Shown here: positions 27,106 to 38,137 of the stretch, piece after piece
Layout: every line of letters starts with the position of its first letter
Position numbering within the stretch: the first letter of the stretch is position 1
The notes under the pieces: generated by a model
The model's input: the letters and a program-made list of their open reading frames with translations, nothing else
Database searches by the model: none
Told to the model about the DNA's origin: nothing
Source of the DNA: Salvelinus alpinus
Lineage: Eukaryota; Chordata; Actinopteri; Salmoniformes; Salmonidae
Assembly (NCBI RefSeq): GCF_045679555.1
Contig: NC_092091.1
Location: forward strand, 16,106,572-16,170,571
Direction: 5' to 3'
Length of the DNA: 64,000 bases
Translations under genes and position numbers: made by a program

Positions 27106-27770
27106 TGGAACGTAACTGTTAAATTAGATCTGTAAATGCACAAACCCTATGTTACGACAATGAATTCTATCAATTCTTACATTACGTCTCCCTTTACTCG
27201 GTTACAGATCTTTTTTCAGCAAATGACTTGTTTGAGAATGATACTATGAAGACACAGAAGAGCATTGTCTAGAAAAACCGCCTGAGCTGCAAAATAGAAA
27301 GTAAATATGATTTAGGCTTATTCCACTATCTGAATATGCCATGCTGTTGTGTGTTATTTAATGGCCATATTATTGCATAATACATTTGTATAGCTGCGTG
27401 GGGCTACTGTAGTGATCATGTAAACTAATGAATCACACTTTTTCCAGTATTTGGGAACACAGACTGTAGGCCTTTATATTAGGCATTTTGACTGTTGTAT
27501 TAATGAATTCCACTCTGTATGTAGGCTTGTTAAAACCATTTACGTTGCACAATCCCATCACGCAGAGGCTATATCCATATCAATAAATGAGACAAAACGA
27601 AATATTGATTAAGTCTTGGCTGTAACCTGTCCTGAGCGAAATTGCCAAGGTGTCCCAAATGGTCAAGACTATCTATAGCCTATTCTTACTGCCAGATCTG
27701 TTTTCTTTATCAGCCGCTGCATGTGCTTCTTAAAATATATTGTTTAACATTTATTTAGAGGCTATATTTA
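27106..27770 (-). repeat. Inverted copy of 22767-23651
   Basis: The reverse complement matches 22767-23320 and then 23541-23651 with only scattered differences. The left-hand copy has about 220 extra bases (23321-23540). This segment is therefore a partial, inverted copy of the inner element at 20774-23757. Confidence 0.88.
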
Positions 27771-27771
27771 G

Positions 27772-27843
27772 AGATGAGGCATAATGACAAATAATGAAAC
27801 TTAATTGTCGTGCACTTTATAGACACTGAAATATATTTTCACA
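27772..27843 (+). repeat. 70 bp direct repeat, copy 2
   Basis: Matches 27036-27105 with a two-base insertion and one or two substitutions. It lies just beyond the ppp1r3a polyadenylation signal. Confidence 0.88.
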
Positions 27844-27863
27844 GGTCTCAACCTATTGTATTA

Positions 27864-27869
27864 TTTATT
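27864..27869 (-). promoter_or_regulatory. ppp1r3a: Candidate ppp1r3a polyadenylation signal
   Basis: AATAAA on the minus strand, about 58 bases after the stop codon at 27927. Cleavage would fall close to the boundary of the 70 bp repeat. Confidence 0.5.
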
Positions 27870-27926
27870 ATCATTGGCTGTTTCTCCCCCTGACAAACCA
27901 GCCAGACTAAAACAGACCAGAAAGTC

Positions 27927-30900
27927 CTAATGGTATGCAGCAAAATAGAACACTACAAACAGGATGGTGTATAACAGTGTTTTTGAGGGATTATGCCAAG
28001 AAAATGATTCTCTCCACCACATTATATTGCTCCTGGTGCTATCCTGCCCTCCCTCCACTAGGGGCAGTGTACTTGTAGGCTGATGCTCCACTGTCTCTGT
28101 GTCTGGCTGATCTTCCTGGTTGCTCGAGTGCTCCTCATCCATAGACTCACTGATGGGCGTCATGGACGGTTTGCTGCCTCTTCTGCTTATGGAGGGCCGT
28201 TTCCCAAGACTCAAGGCTAAGTCCTTGTTTCGTAGCTTCTGCACTGCCCTTAGACTGGGCATGTACAGCTCCATCTCATCCTCTGACAGAGACTCTGTGG
28301 AAGCATGGTCCTCCTCGCTCTCCCCTTCATCCTCGTTCCCACTGGCAGATTTATCCGATTGAATGCAGGACTCCTCTTCTCCATTGATTGATTCCATTTC
28401 TTCACCTCCAGGATGCTTGGTGTGCCTTACGTCATTGATAGCTTCTTTGTGGCAAAGATTTGACACTTCATTTGTCATTAATGTATTATCTTCTGAGCTT
28501 GATTTTTCTGTGACCTTTACATTTGTGCTCTTACCATCCTCACCCTCATTCATATTGTCCATGTTCATGCTAAACTCGTCTACCAACTCATTTTGATCAT
28601 CTACTACAATTTCCTTTACTTCTACATCTGCAGTTTCTTCCTCTACAATCTCCTCCTCTTCCTCTACAATCTCCTCCTCCTCCTTCTCTTCCTCTACAAT
28701 CTCCTCCTCCTCCTTCTCTTCCTCTACAATCTCCTCCTCCTCCTTCTCTTCCTCTACAATCTCCTCCTCCTCCTTCTCTTCCTCTACAATCTCCTCCTCC
28801 TCCTCCTCTTCCTCTACAATCTCCTCCTCCTTCCACTCTATCCACTTAACATCCTCCTCCTTTAAATCCTCCATTTCCCCCTCTCCCTTCACCACCACCT
28901 CTCCTTCCTTCACCATTCCTTCTATCTTTTCCCGTTTCATAATTTCTTCTTTCTCCTTCTCCACTTCCTCCTCTGTTTCCTCCACCTCCCCTGTCTCCTC
29001 CAATTCCTTTGTCCCAACCACCATCTTCTCTTCCACAACTATCTCCTCTTCTTCTATTTCCCATTCGTCCTCCTCCACATATTCCCCCATCATGTCCTCC
29101 TCTTCCTCTTCCACAGTCCCCTCCCAGTCTTTTACTATTCGATTTTCCTTTAGAAATGGTTGTCCATTACTTGCGTCTATCTCCTTCTTTGTAGGAGCTA
29201 AATACTTCTTATTGTTCATCATTACCAGTTCAACTTCCTTATGAATATCTTCTTCTTTAAACTTTGAGCCCTTGTCAGTGTCTTTATCATAATCATACAT
29301 CACATAGTTTGACATCTCTCCATCTATATCAAAATAATCCTCGTTGTCAATAGAATGCCGGTTGTCTTCATTGCATAAAGTGTTTGACACTTCAAATGAT
29401 AGTTCATCCTTCACTTGATCTGTTTGTTTTCTCATCATTAATTTCTCCAATGATGTCCATTCCTTAATGACAATGGAATCATCTTTCAATGCTGTCCCAC
29501 TGGTTTCTTCCTCCAGTGTGTCCGTACAGGGCACAGCAAAGTTTTGGTGCTCAGTGGTGATCTTTTCCTCTGTCTCTGTCGTTGAAGTGAAAACTTTTAG
29601 GTCAGCATCCACAGGCTCTAGCATGGCTATAGGTGTGTCTACTATTTCTGTGAATGGGCTTGTTGACCATTCATCTGTGTTGGCTGAGAGAGGGTTCTCC
29701 ATTTCATCTGACTCATCAGGTCTCTCATATCCACAACTGGCCCCCTGCAGAGTCATCTCAGCAGAGACATGCTTTGACCCCATTTCAGTTTGTGACTGTA
29801 GGAAACTGCCTTGTGTTGCGTCTATCAGAGTTTGTGTTTGTGAAAGTGCTGTGTCTACTGGAGTTTGTGAAGGTGTTGTGTTTGGTAATGGGGTTTGTGT
29901 TTGTGAAAGCTTACTGTCCTGGTGCATCTGGGTCTGAGGAGGCAGAATGTTCTCCTCAGACCCCTGGAGGCCTGAGCTCACATTGAGGATATGTGCCCTG
30001 AGAGCAGCAGCAGTGTTCAGGGCAGTGTGAGTCCTGAGAAGACCTCCTGCCTCTTCTGACAGAAGTTTAGGTTTAGACTCTCTTTCTGTACTTAATCCAG
30101 AGCTGAAGTGTTCTGGGTTTGATTTAAGTGACCCGTGTTGATATACAGGCTTCTCTTCAGGTGTTCCACGAGTATCAGCTGAAACACAGGAGTGAGTTTC
30201 TACTTCCTCTGTGGATGGGTAACTCTGGGCTGTGCAGGCTGTTGAATCCCATTCATGCAATTGACCACTTGTTCGATTCCCTCTATGGGTGAAGCTCGGA
30301 CTCCCACTCTCCACTCTACAAAACCCCTGACAGTATGGTGGGGCCACAACATTACCAAACATAAAGCTATTGTACTGGCTGCCTGGGACTGAGCCTGCTG
30401 TGCTGTTCTCCAACCTGACAATGTCATCTGAATGTATTATGTCTGTGCTGATGGCAGATCCCCCCTTCTCCGTTTCCATCTGCATCAGAGTACCTCCCTC
30501 CACACTGGAAACAGACGTATCACCATTTTGGCTCACAGCAGCAGGTTGATCAGTTGAATCTGACTTGCTGCTGGGGATCAGTGAGGCCTGTTTGCCTCTC
30601 AGCTCTGATGGGGCTGATCGGAACGTTGGGTCTATTTTCTCAGGTTTCACTGACTCCTGCCAAGACGTGCTGTCTGGGATACCAGGAGACAGTTTGCACG
30701 TAGACAGAGAATCTGTTGCCTGCAGCCCAAACCCTTTCCTGCCCTGTGGTGGCAGTGGTTGTACCTCAGGCCTATTTGAAAGCTTTTCCTGTGGGAATGT
30801 GCTTTCCTGTGGGATCTGTGATGATTCCACTGCTCCCTTCTCTTTCTCTTGGGTCTCATCCTCTCTCTGGGTGAGGTAGTCCCACACCTTCGCCAATCGT

Positions 30901-30947
30901 GCTGCCTTTCGTCGGTTTCTTCTGCTGGAGTTCCGGCTGCTCTCAAC
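27927..30947 (-). CDS. ppp1r3a: ppp1r3a last coding exon (acidic region and membrane anchor)
   Basis: One 3021-base exon with acceptor gacag|GTTGAG at 30947. It begins with a basic patch ([16 protein letters not shown]), runs through Ser/Thr-rich and highly acidic stretches, and ends with a membrane anchor. The 30 bp tandem repeat lies at about 28655-28845. Strong purine/pyrimidine asymmetry there explains the pseudo-ORFs on both strands. Confidence 0.9.
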   Translation of the reverse strand, partial: VESSRNSSRRNRRKAARLAKVWDYLTQREDETQEKEKGAVESSQIPQESTFPQEKLSNRPEVQPLPPQGRKGFGLQATDSLSTCKLSPGIPDSTSWQESVKPEKIDPTFRSAPSELRGKQASLIPSSKSDSTDQPAAVSQNGDTSVSSVEGGTLMQMETEKGGSAISTDIIHSDDIVRLENSTAGSVPGSQYNSFMFGNVVAPPYCQGFCRVESGSPSFTHRGNRTSGQLHEWDSTACTAQSYPSTEEVETHSCVSADTRGTPEEKPVYQHGSLKSNPEHFSSGLSTERESKPKLLSEEAGGLLRTHTALNTAAALRAHILNVSSGLQGSEENILPPQTQMHQDSKLSQTQTPLPNTTPSQTPVDTALSQTQTLIDATQGSFLQSQTEMGSKHVSAEMTLQGASCGYERPDESDEMENPLSANTDEWSTSPFTEIVDTPIAMLEPVDADLKVFTSTTETEEKITTEHQNFAVPCTDTLEEETSGTALKDDSIVIKEWTSLEKLMMRKQTDQVKDELSFEVSNTLCNEDNRHSIDNEDYFDIDGEMSNYVMYDYDKDTDKGSKFKEEDIHKEVELVMMNNKKYLAPTKKEIDASNGQPFLKENRIVKDWEGTVEEEEEDMMGEYVEEDEWEIEEEEIVVEEKMVVGTKELEETGEVEETEEEVEKEKEEIMKREKIEGMVKEGEVVVKGEGEMEDLKEEDVKWIEWKEEEIVEEEEEEEEIVEEEKEEEEIVEEEKEEEEIVEEEKEEEEIVEEEKEEEEIVEEEEEIVEEETADVEVKEIVVDDQNELVDEFSMNMDNMNEGEDGKSTNVKVTEKSSSEDNTLMTNEVSNLCHKEAINDVRHTKHPGGEEMESINGEEESCIQSDKSASGNEDEGESEEDHASTESLSEDEMELYMPSLRAVQKLRNKDLALSLGKRPSISRRGSKPSMTPISESMDEEHSSNQEDQPDTETVEHQPTSTLPLVEGGQDSTRSNIMWWRESFSWHNPSKTLLYTILFVVFYFAAYH

Positions 30948-33213
30948 CTGTCAAACAACAAGAAGGATAGATTCAGTTCCTCTTTCCCACACAATGCCTC
31001 CTCAATGGTTAGGCTTGTTTGGTGAGGATGATATCTAGAGAGGCACGTTCAGATTAAATATTGTTCATGATTAAGCAAAAACATATTTATATACATTTAA
31101 TCTTGGTCCCCGAACAAAATCTCACATGAGCATTATAACATTATAATGTGTTTGTTTGTCACGACTCACGAGAGACTAATATACATTTAAAAGAGAGCGT
31201 GTTACCAATGCAATGTATAGTTCAGTCACTCATGTGACCACGTAAGACCCCTCTTAGCTCCTGTAAAGCAAAATGTATAAATACTTGGCATTTAACTCTT
31301 TCAGGGGGACACAAACTGTATGTCCTCAAGTGTCATAAAGATGCAACTAGGACAGAATGTTAAAGTAATGACCCTAAGTGCTCAGACAGCAGCGATCACA
31401 TGACATATTGAGAAAGAGCAACAGGGTTCACACTATCTTGTTTCAGAGGTCACCCCAAAATGTTTAAGCCTAACCATAGCATTTTACCATGCTATTTACT
31501 GTAAATTTTAAAAGTAACTAAATTAAACCCTGTTCAAACCCTTAATTAAACTAAATTAAACCCTCCTTGAAGGCCACAATAACAAGAAAATCACTATTCT
31601 TTAAAAAAAGATATCCATACAGTACCAGTCAAAAGTTTGGACACACCTACTCATTCAAGGGTTTTTCTTTATTTGTACTATTTTCTACATTGTAGAATAA
31701 TATTGAAGACATCAAAACTATGAAATAACCCATGTGGAATCATGTAGTAACCAAAAAAGTGTTAAACAAATCAAAATAGATTTAATATTTGAGATTCTTC
31801 AAAGTAGCTACCCTTTGCCTTGATGACAGCTTTGCACACTCTCAACCAGCTTCACGAGGTAGTCACCTGAAATTCATTTCAATTAACAGGTGTGCCTTAT
31901 TAAAAGTTCATTTGTAGAATTTCCACCCTTTACCTTCATGAAAACTTTGCACACTCTTGGCATTCTCTCAACCAGCTTCACCTGGAATGCTTTTCCAACC
32001 GTCTTGAAGGGGTTCCCCACATATGCTGAGCACTCTCCATCTTGATCAAATAGCCCTTACACAGGCTGTCAGTGTGTTGGGTCATTGTCCTGTTGAAAAC
32101 AAATGATAGTCCCGCTAAGCGCAAACCAGATTGGATGACGTATCACTGCAGAATGCTGTAGTAGTCATGCTGGTGAAGTGTGCCTTGAATTCTAAATAAA
32201 TTACCGACATTGTCACCAGCAAAGCACCCCCACACCACCTCCTCCATGCTTCACGGTGGGAACCACACATGCGGAGATCATCCGTTCACCTACTCTGCGT
32301 CTCACAAAGACACAGCATTTGGAACCAAAAATCTCAAATTTGGATTTATCAAACAAAAGGACAGATATCCACCCGTCTAATGTCCATTGCTTGTGTTTCT
32401 TGGCTCGAGCAAGTCTCTTCTTATTATTGGTGTCCTTTAGTAGTGGTTTCTTTGCAGCAGTACGACCATGAAGGCCTGATTCACGCAGTCTCCTCTGAAC
32501 AGTTGATGTTGAGATGTGTCTGTAACTTGAACTCTGCGAAGCATTTATTTGGGCTGCAATGTTTGAGGCTGGTAACTCTAATGACCTTATCCTCTGCAGC
32601 AGACCTCTGCAGAAGTCCTCTGGGTCTTCCTTTCCTGTGGCGGTCCTCATGAGAGACAGTTTGATCATAGCGCTTGATGGTTTTTGTGACTGCACTTGAA
32701 TAAACTTTCAAAGTTCGTGAAATTTTCCAAATTGACTGACCTTCATGTCTTAAAGTAATGGACTGTCGTTTCTATTTGCTTATTTGAGCTGTTTTGCCAT
32801 AATATAGACTTGGTATTTTACCCAAATAGGGCTATCTTCTGTATAACACCCCTACCTTGTCACAACATAACTGATTAGCTCAAACGCATTAAGAAGGAAA
32901 TAAATTCCACAAATTAACTTTTAACAAGGCACACCTGTTAATTTAATTGCATTTCAGGTGACTACCTCCTGAAGCTGGTTGAGAGAATGCCAAGAGTGTG
33001 CAAAGCTGTCATCAAGGCAAAGGTTGGCAACTTTGAAGAATCTCAAATATAAAATATATTTTGATTTGTTTAACACTTTTTTGGTTACTACATGATTCCA
33101 TATGTGTTATTTCATAGTATTGATGTCTTCACTATTATTCTACAATGTAGAAAATAGTACAAATAAAGAAAAACCTTTGAATGAGTAGGTGTGTCCAAAT
33201 GTTTGACTGGTAC

Positions 33214-33254
<41 letters not shown>

Positions 33255-34838
33255 TTGTTTTAATTAGACCTTTATTTTAATAAGGAGTCTCATCGAGACC
33301 CAGTGTCCTTTTTAAGCCCTGCAAAGGCCCATTTGAAAAAGTTACGTAAAAGTTATGTAAATCTATGTATCACAAAGGCTTATGTTGTACGAAAACACTA
33401 GATAAATGACACATCATTAGATGTTCCGAAATCCAAATGCCACAGGTATTACTCACCATTAATTTCTGACGATCATCTTGGAGTGCTCCTGACTGAGACT
33501 CAGAAGTGTTCACACTAGCCATCTTTCCTCCACGGTTGTGTAGGTCTAGAGAGGAATAATTGACATTAGTTTAGGATTTATTCCAGTTGGTTTTAGTTAA
33601 TTCATCTAATTGATTTTATCCGCAGTACGTCTGAGTCGTTTGACTTTTGAATGATTTAGTACAATGAATGATTACCTGAAGATTCAGCATTGGTTGACGA
33701 CCAGTTTTCATCACAGGGAAACTCATAACTGTAAATAAATGAAATGAAAGCTCGGGCAAAAAGACCCCAACAACAATTGTCCAACATTTACTGTAATATC
33801 ATCATTTTTTAATAAACTGTCATTTTATTTATCTTTAGGAAGTAAAAATATATAGATTTTTGGGATGAAAAAGGGGTGTATGTTAAGGTGAGGCAATATT
33901 AATATGAAAGCATTGTGTAGCTGTCACTTTACTGGACCACTAGACTGGACCACACATAACCCCTCTATTCATTTGATTAAAAAAGTACTAGCATTCAATC
34001 ATTCCATCAATCGACACTCAAAACAAACCTGTTTTGATTAATCTGACCATCCTCACCTGATGGCTTTCAGGATGCTTTTCCTGCGCCCGCTTTTGTCTTT
34101 TTGTGGTTTCTCTTTCGACTCCTTGATTTTCTGGTGACAAAACATCACATAGTTCTGGTCACTATTGTTGGCCCAGAAAGTCCCAACAGGGGTCTCGTAC
34201 CGGAGACAGAAGTCCACTCTGGCCCCCTTTTCCCCAAAGGGGGGCACCAGGGTGAGCTTGAATGAGAAGCAGTCAGTGTCTCCATCGCTGGACCCTGGTA
34301 TGTACTCTGCCAGCAGGTCAAAGTGCGTGGCCCAGGCATCCAGAGAGGTGCGGATGTACACCATCTTATCAAAGGAGACATTGAGAACGCGGACCACCCC
34401 CCTTAGTATTGTAGTCTGGTGGAGTAACTCAATACTCTCCAGCTCTAGTTTCTGCTCCTGAACTCTCAGGACCATGGCTTCTTGGGATGGTGAAGGAGTG
34501 TATAATGAGGACAAGTAGTATTCCTCTACCTCTTTCTCTCCCTCCATGGCATTGAAGTTCAGCGGGATTGTTATGTCCCACGAGTCAAACTCTTTCACTT
34601 TTACCAGGTTTAGGCCGAGGGCGTCCGCAAAGGACACTCTCCGAGAGCTGGATGGGGTGAGCTCGAGCTCACAGTCCTTTAAGTCATCGGCGCTCCTTCT
34701 CCGTGGGAGAGGAGAGGACTTGGGCCTGATGCCACTGATCACCTCCGCGTCGTTCGCCTCATCCCCATCCCAGGTGATAAGCCCTGGGACACCCAGGAGG
34801 CTGCTGACCGCGGTGGGTATTGGTTCGACCGCAGCCAT
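27927..34838 (-). CDS. ppp1r3a: Protein phosphatase 1 regulatory subunit 3A (glycogen- and SR-targeting subunit)
   Basis: Targets PP1 catalytic subunit to glycogen and the sarcoplasmic reticulum, promoting dephosphorylation of glycogen synthase and phosphorylase kinase, mainly in striated muscle. Coding exons on the minus strand are 34838-34057, 33728-33676, 33545-33457 and 30947-27927. Phases 2, 1 and 0 agree at each junction. From the ATG at 34838 the protein is 1314 residues, near the size of mammalian PPP1R3A. An alternative ATG at 34955 adds 39 residues. Visible parts are the PP1-docking RRVSF (about 66-70), a CBM21 domain (about 137-240) with [17 protein letters not shown], a long low-complexity acidic region with a 10-residue repeat, and a C-terminal membrane segment [15 protein letters not shown]. 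The protein stops right after that segment. A Tc1 element fills much of intron 3. Confidence 0.92.
28655..28845 (-). repeat. ppp1r3a: Coding minisatellite, 30 bp unit, in ppp1r3a
   Basis: About six copies of a 30 bp unit (tcctctacaatctcctcctc plus ctccttctct) encode [10 protein letters not shown] repeats. The unit is a multiple of three, so copy changes keep the frame. Confidence 0.92.
31620..33215 (-). mobile_element. Tc1-like transposon (family B) in ppp1r3a intron 3
   Basis: The ends CAGTACCAGTCAAAAG and its inverted partner (ctggtactg at 33215) bracket 1.6 kb. TA is present on the left flank. On the minus strand 32695-32213 encodes the helix-turn-helix and start of the catalytic domain ([22 protein letters not shown], then [11 protein letters not shown]). 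The rest is deleted or out of frame, so it is inactive. It is in the same orientation as ppp1r3a. A diverged fragment of the same family is at 47671-48224. Confidence 0.9.
33216..33252. repeat. (TG)n(TA)n microsatellite
   Basis: A simple run directly abutting the right end of the Tc1 element. Confidence 0.9.
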
Positions 34839-34973
34839 TGGCCTGTCTAGTGACAGAGTGAAGGGGAATCGCAGAGCCGAGTTCTCTGCTTTTCTCTGGC
34901 ACTTGACATTCAACATGCTGTGACTAAACAGATGGATTCGAGTTACAGATGACATTGTAGCAAGTGCCAGCAC

Positions 34974-35669
34974 TATAAATAGGTCAGAAGGGACTTCAAC
35001 TATGCAGTGTGGGCTCAGGAGAATACTGAGAACATATCATCTCAATGCCTCTTCTTTGAGACACTACTTTGCAACAATGATATACATAGTAATAAATTGG
35101 AATTATAGGCTGATTTCAACTAACTTCCCTATTTGATTCCAACTAATCTCGAGACCGAGAACCAGATCTCATGTGTGCGCTGTCACAAAAGACTATATTC
35201 AAACCAAAACAACGTTTTCTATGATAGTTTGTTGTTTCCTATGTGGAAAGTAATGTTCTTCAACTTCTCCTAATAAGGGTTGAAGGGTTAATCGTGTATT
35301 AAATACTGGATAAAACATGTTTGATTTGAAGATGATACTCCTTATAGACACTTCAGGTTAACTGCCAACACGCCCCAAAATGTTTCAAATATTAAAAGCC
35401 TTTTTTTTTTCTATCATAATGTCCAAAATTCTGCACTCTGCAGAACATAACATACTTAGCCTTATCAGAAATAACATTCTTTAAGGGTTAACCCCATTGT
35501 GCAACTCAAAATGGCAAACAATGACCACCTAGCATCTTATCAGAATTCACTATGTACAGTTTCCTTTTTGATGATGAATGTTTCATCAGAGTGTACCTTT
35601 TATCTGTGAGAATGTGGCATGCCCAACCCAAATCATGCAGGGACTGAATGTGGTTAAGAGGAAAGTAGC
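34974..35669. promoter_or_regulatory. Divergent intergenic region between ppp1r3a and the forkhead gene
   Basis: About 0.85 kb separates the two start codons, which point away from each other. A CTATAAATAG box lies at 34973-34982. No exons or repeats seen. Shared regulation is possible but not shown. Confidence 0.35.
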
Positions 35670-35677
35670 TATAAAAG
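35670..35677 (+). promoter_or_regulatory. TATA box of the FoxQ2-like gene
   Basis: TATAAAAG lies 150 bases before the ATG at 35827, which puts the start site near 35700 and leaves a short 5' leader. Confidence 0.6.
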
Positions 35678-35826
35678 ACTCAAACCGATCAAACCATCAC
35701 AAGAAACACAGGTAGCCAAAAGCAGAAATGCCTTTCTACTAATACCAGACAGCATGTAGGAATGTTCTCTAAAGACACTCTTGTACTGCAAAGCTGACAA
35801 CTGAAATTCACGACAAACAAACAGAT

Positions 35827-37865
35827 ATGGACACAGAGAAAGAGAAGTTAGAAGTACAGCCAGTAGAAGGGATGTTCAGAGAGGTAAAGGTAGGTGGAGT
35901 AATTTCCAAGGAGACAGAGATGGAAGAGCTGTGGTCAGGGTCAGTCAGAGACCCTGACACTGTTCCAGTAAAGAGTGAGGTCCTCAAGACAGACCTCAGC
36001 ACTGTTTGCGAGGACATCCCCACAGAAACATCCAGTCTGCCGGGTGACATTCAGTCCGAGCCCTCAGACAGAAACAAAACTTGTGAGGGAGAGGACACAA
36101 TACATGGAGATCCAAATCCCTCTACAAAGCCCTCGCTCTCCTACGTCGCCCTGATCGCCAAAGTCATCCTCTCCTCCTCTCTGAAGCTCAACCTAGCCTC
36201 TATCTACAGTGCCATGGAGGAGCGGTTCCCCTACTTCAAGGCCCGGGGGTCGGGGGGTCAGGGCCAGGGCTGGAGGAACAGCGTGAGGCACAACCTGTCC
36301 TTAAACGAGTGCTTTGTGAAGGTAAAGTATACTGAACAAAAATATAAACGCAACATGCAACATTTTCAGTTCATATAAGGAAATCAGTCAATTGAAATAC
36401 ATTCATTAGGTCCTAATCTATGGAGTTCATGACTGGGCAGGAGGGCAGCCATGGGAGGGCATAGGCCAACCCATTTGGGAGACAGGCCCACCCATTGGGG
36501 AGCCAGGCTCAGCCAATCAGAATGAGTTTTTCCCAACAAACGGGCATTATTACAGATAGAAATACTCCTGTTTCATCAGCTGTCCGTGTGGCTGGTCTCA
36601 GACGATCCCGCAGGTGAAGAAGGCAGATGTCTAGGTCCTGGGCTGGCCTGGTTACACATGTTCTGTGGTTGTGAGGCCGGTTGGACGTACTGCAAATTTC
36701 TCTAAAATGACGTTGGAGGCGGCTTATGGTAGAGAAATTAACATTAAATTCTCTGGAAACAGCTCTGGTGGACGTTCCTGCAGTCAGCATGACAATTGCA
36801 TGCTCCCATAAAACTTGAGACATCTGTGGCATTGGGTTGTGTGACAAAACTGCACATTTTAGAGTGACCTTTTATTGTCCTCAGCACAAGGGGACCTGTG
36901 TATTGATCATGCTGTTTAATCAGCATCTTGATATGCCACATCTGTCGGGTGGATGGATTATCTTGGCGAAGAAAAAATGCTCACTAACGGATGTAAACAA
37001 ATTTGTGCACAAAATTTGTCAAAAATAATATTTCTGCGTACAAAACTTTTCTGGGATCTTTTATTTCAGCTCATGAAACATGGGACCAAAACTTTACATG
37101 TTGCATTTGTATTTTTGTTCTGTATAAAAGGACCATAATTGGAAATAAGCAATTGTTTTATCCTTGATAGTTTAAAAAAAAAATGTATTGGCTGTATAGC
37201 CTATGTATTTAAAAAAAATATATAGTCAAAATTGTATCAAACTATAAATCAAGGTGGGCCGCTGCGAGGACGGGAAGGGCCACCATTGGGGCATCCACCC
37301 AGCCCACCTGGGTAACTTCCTGCTGGGGGACTTCAGGCAGCACAGGAAGGCCAGGAGGAGCAAGCACCAGAGGGAGCTGGAGGACGGGTACAGTACGGCT
37401 GGTTCTCTGGGCTGGTCCTGGACAGAGCTAGGCTGTAGCCAGCGGGAGAGGCACTGTGGGGGTAGAAGTGGGCTGCATGGATCCTGGGGCTGGATGAAGT
37501 CACAGTACCCTCCACAGGAACCTAGAGGTTATTATGACACTACTGGGTTTGTGGACTGGACTTTGCCTTTCTATCACTCACAGAGGCTCCATGGAGGTGG
37601 AGGGGGATCTCTGGGAACTTATTACCCAATCGAGAGGTTCCTGGACTCTTATGACAGACCTATGCAACCGGAGACATGGTGCTATGATTGGCCCATGAAA
37701 CCAACATGGAGACTGCATAGCTGGGACATACATGGCCCAAATCATGTGTGCATGACCGGGGAAAAGGAGTCATGTAACAGTGTGTTAGTGAGCCTGAACC
37801 CGCTCTACTCCCTGCCGGGCTGCCAATGGAGGTCCACAGTCTTCAAGAACATTATATTCCCTTAG
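35827..37865 (+). CDS. foxq2: Forkhead transcription factor, FoxQ2-like
   Basis: DNA-binding regulator. Exons are 35827-36321 and 37254-37865 (phase 0, AAG|gtaaag and aatcaag|GTG), giving 368 residues. The acidic N-terminal 100 residues resemble nothing known to me. The forkhead domain spans about 101-205: [33 protein letters not shown] (recognition helix), then [12 protein letters not shown] and [10 protein letters not shown]. The GKGHxW..HPAN..DF..GDFRRRRARR pattern is the FoxQ2 hallmark, so I place it there; the exact subgroup is unsure. Two oddities are a glycine-rich insertion (GSGGQGQG) before the recognition helix and an intron inside the domain. The C-terminus is rich in Tyr and Trp. 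A Tc1 copy fills most of the intron. The gene converges with ticam1. Confidence 0.8.
36329..37126 (-). mobile_element. Tc1-like transposon (family A), internally deleted, in the FoxQ2-like intron
   Basis: Both terminal repeats are present: TATACTGAACAAAAATATAA at the left and 'atttttgttctgtata' at the right. Minus-strand 36847-36509 keeps the N-terminal helix-turn-helix ([24 protein letters not shown]) but the catalytic half is gone. It begins only about seven bases after the splice donor at 36322. Confidence 0.88.
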
Positions 37866-38131
37866 CCAGTATTTTAAAATAAATGTATTTTACCAACCTG
37901 TTGTAAAGGATATTACAATCAGAAAACCAGATATGGGGGAAAATACAGATACATGTCTGACTACATTGTATCATGACTGACTATATTGAACTTCTTGTTT
38001 CTTTTGCTATCCCATACACTACATGTTTTACCCATGCACATTCACTGACACTTCTACAAACTCTGCATTTATCCAAATCTTTGTTGTTTGTATTTTATAT
38101 AAAATGTTATGCACCTCTAGACTATTGATTG

Positions 38132-38137
38132 AATAAA
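38132..38137 (+). promoter_or_regulatory. Polyadenylation signal of the FoxQ2-like gene
   Basis: AATAAA about 270 bases after the stop codon. An earlier AATAAA at 37878 is only 13 bases past the stop and less likely. Confidence 0.55.

Noticed and set aside
28593-29194. Leucine-rich, proline-rich and Gly/Arg-rich open frames on both strands
   Set aside because: They are shadow frames of the purine-rich acidic ppp1r3a exon; they have no start context and only low-complexity content.
34165-34923. Plus-strand open frames opposite ppp1r3a exon 1
   Set aside because: Shadow frames of the CBM21-coding exon, with no splice or start support.
34973-34982. CTATAAATAG as the ppp1r3a TATA box
   Set aside because: It sits only about 18 bases from the ATG at 34955 and is equally readable on either strand. 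It could fit the ATG at 34838, but I could not decide.
35827-36378. Forkhead protein ending in the intron after CFVKV
   Set aside because: The tail is Tc1 terminal repeat. Splicing at 36321 to 37254 restores the rest of the forkhead domain in phase.
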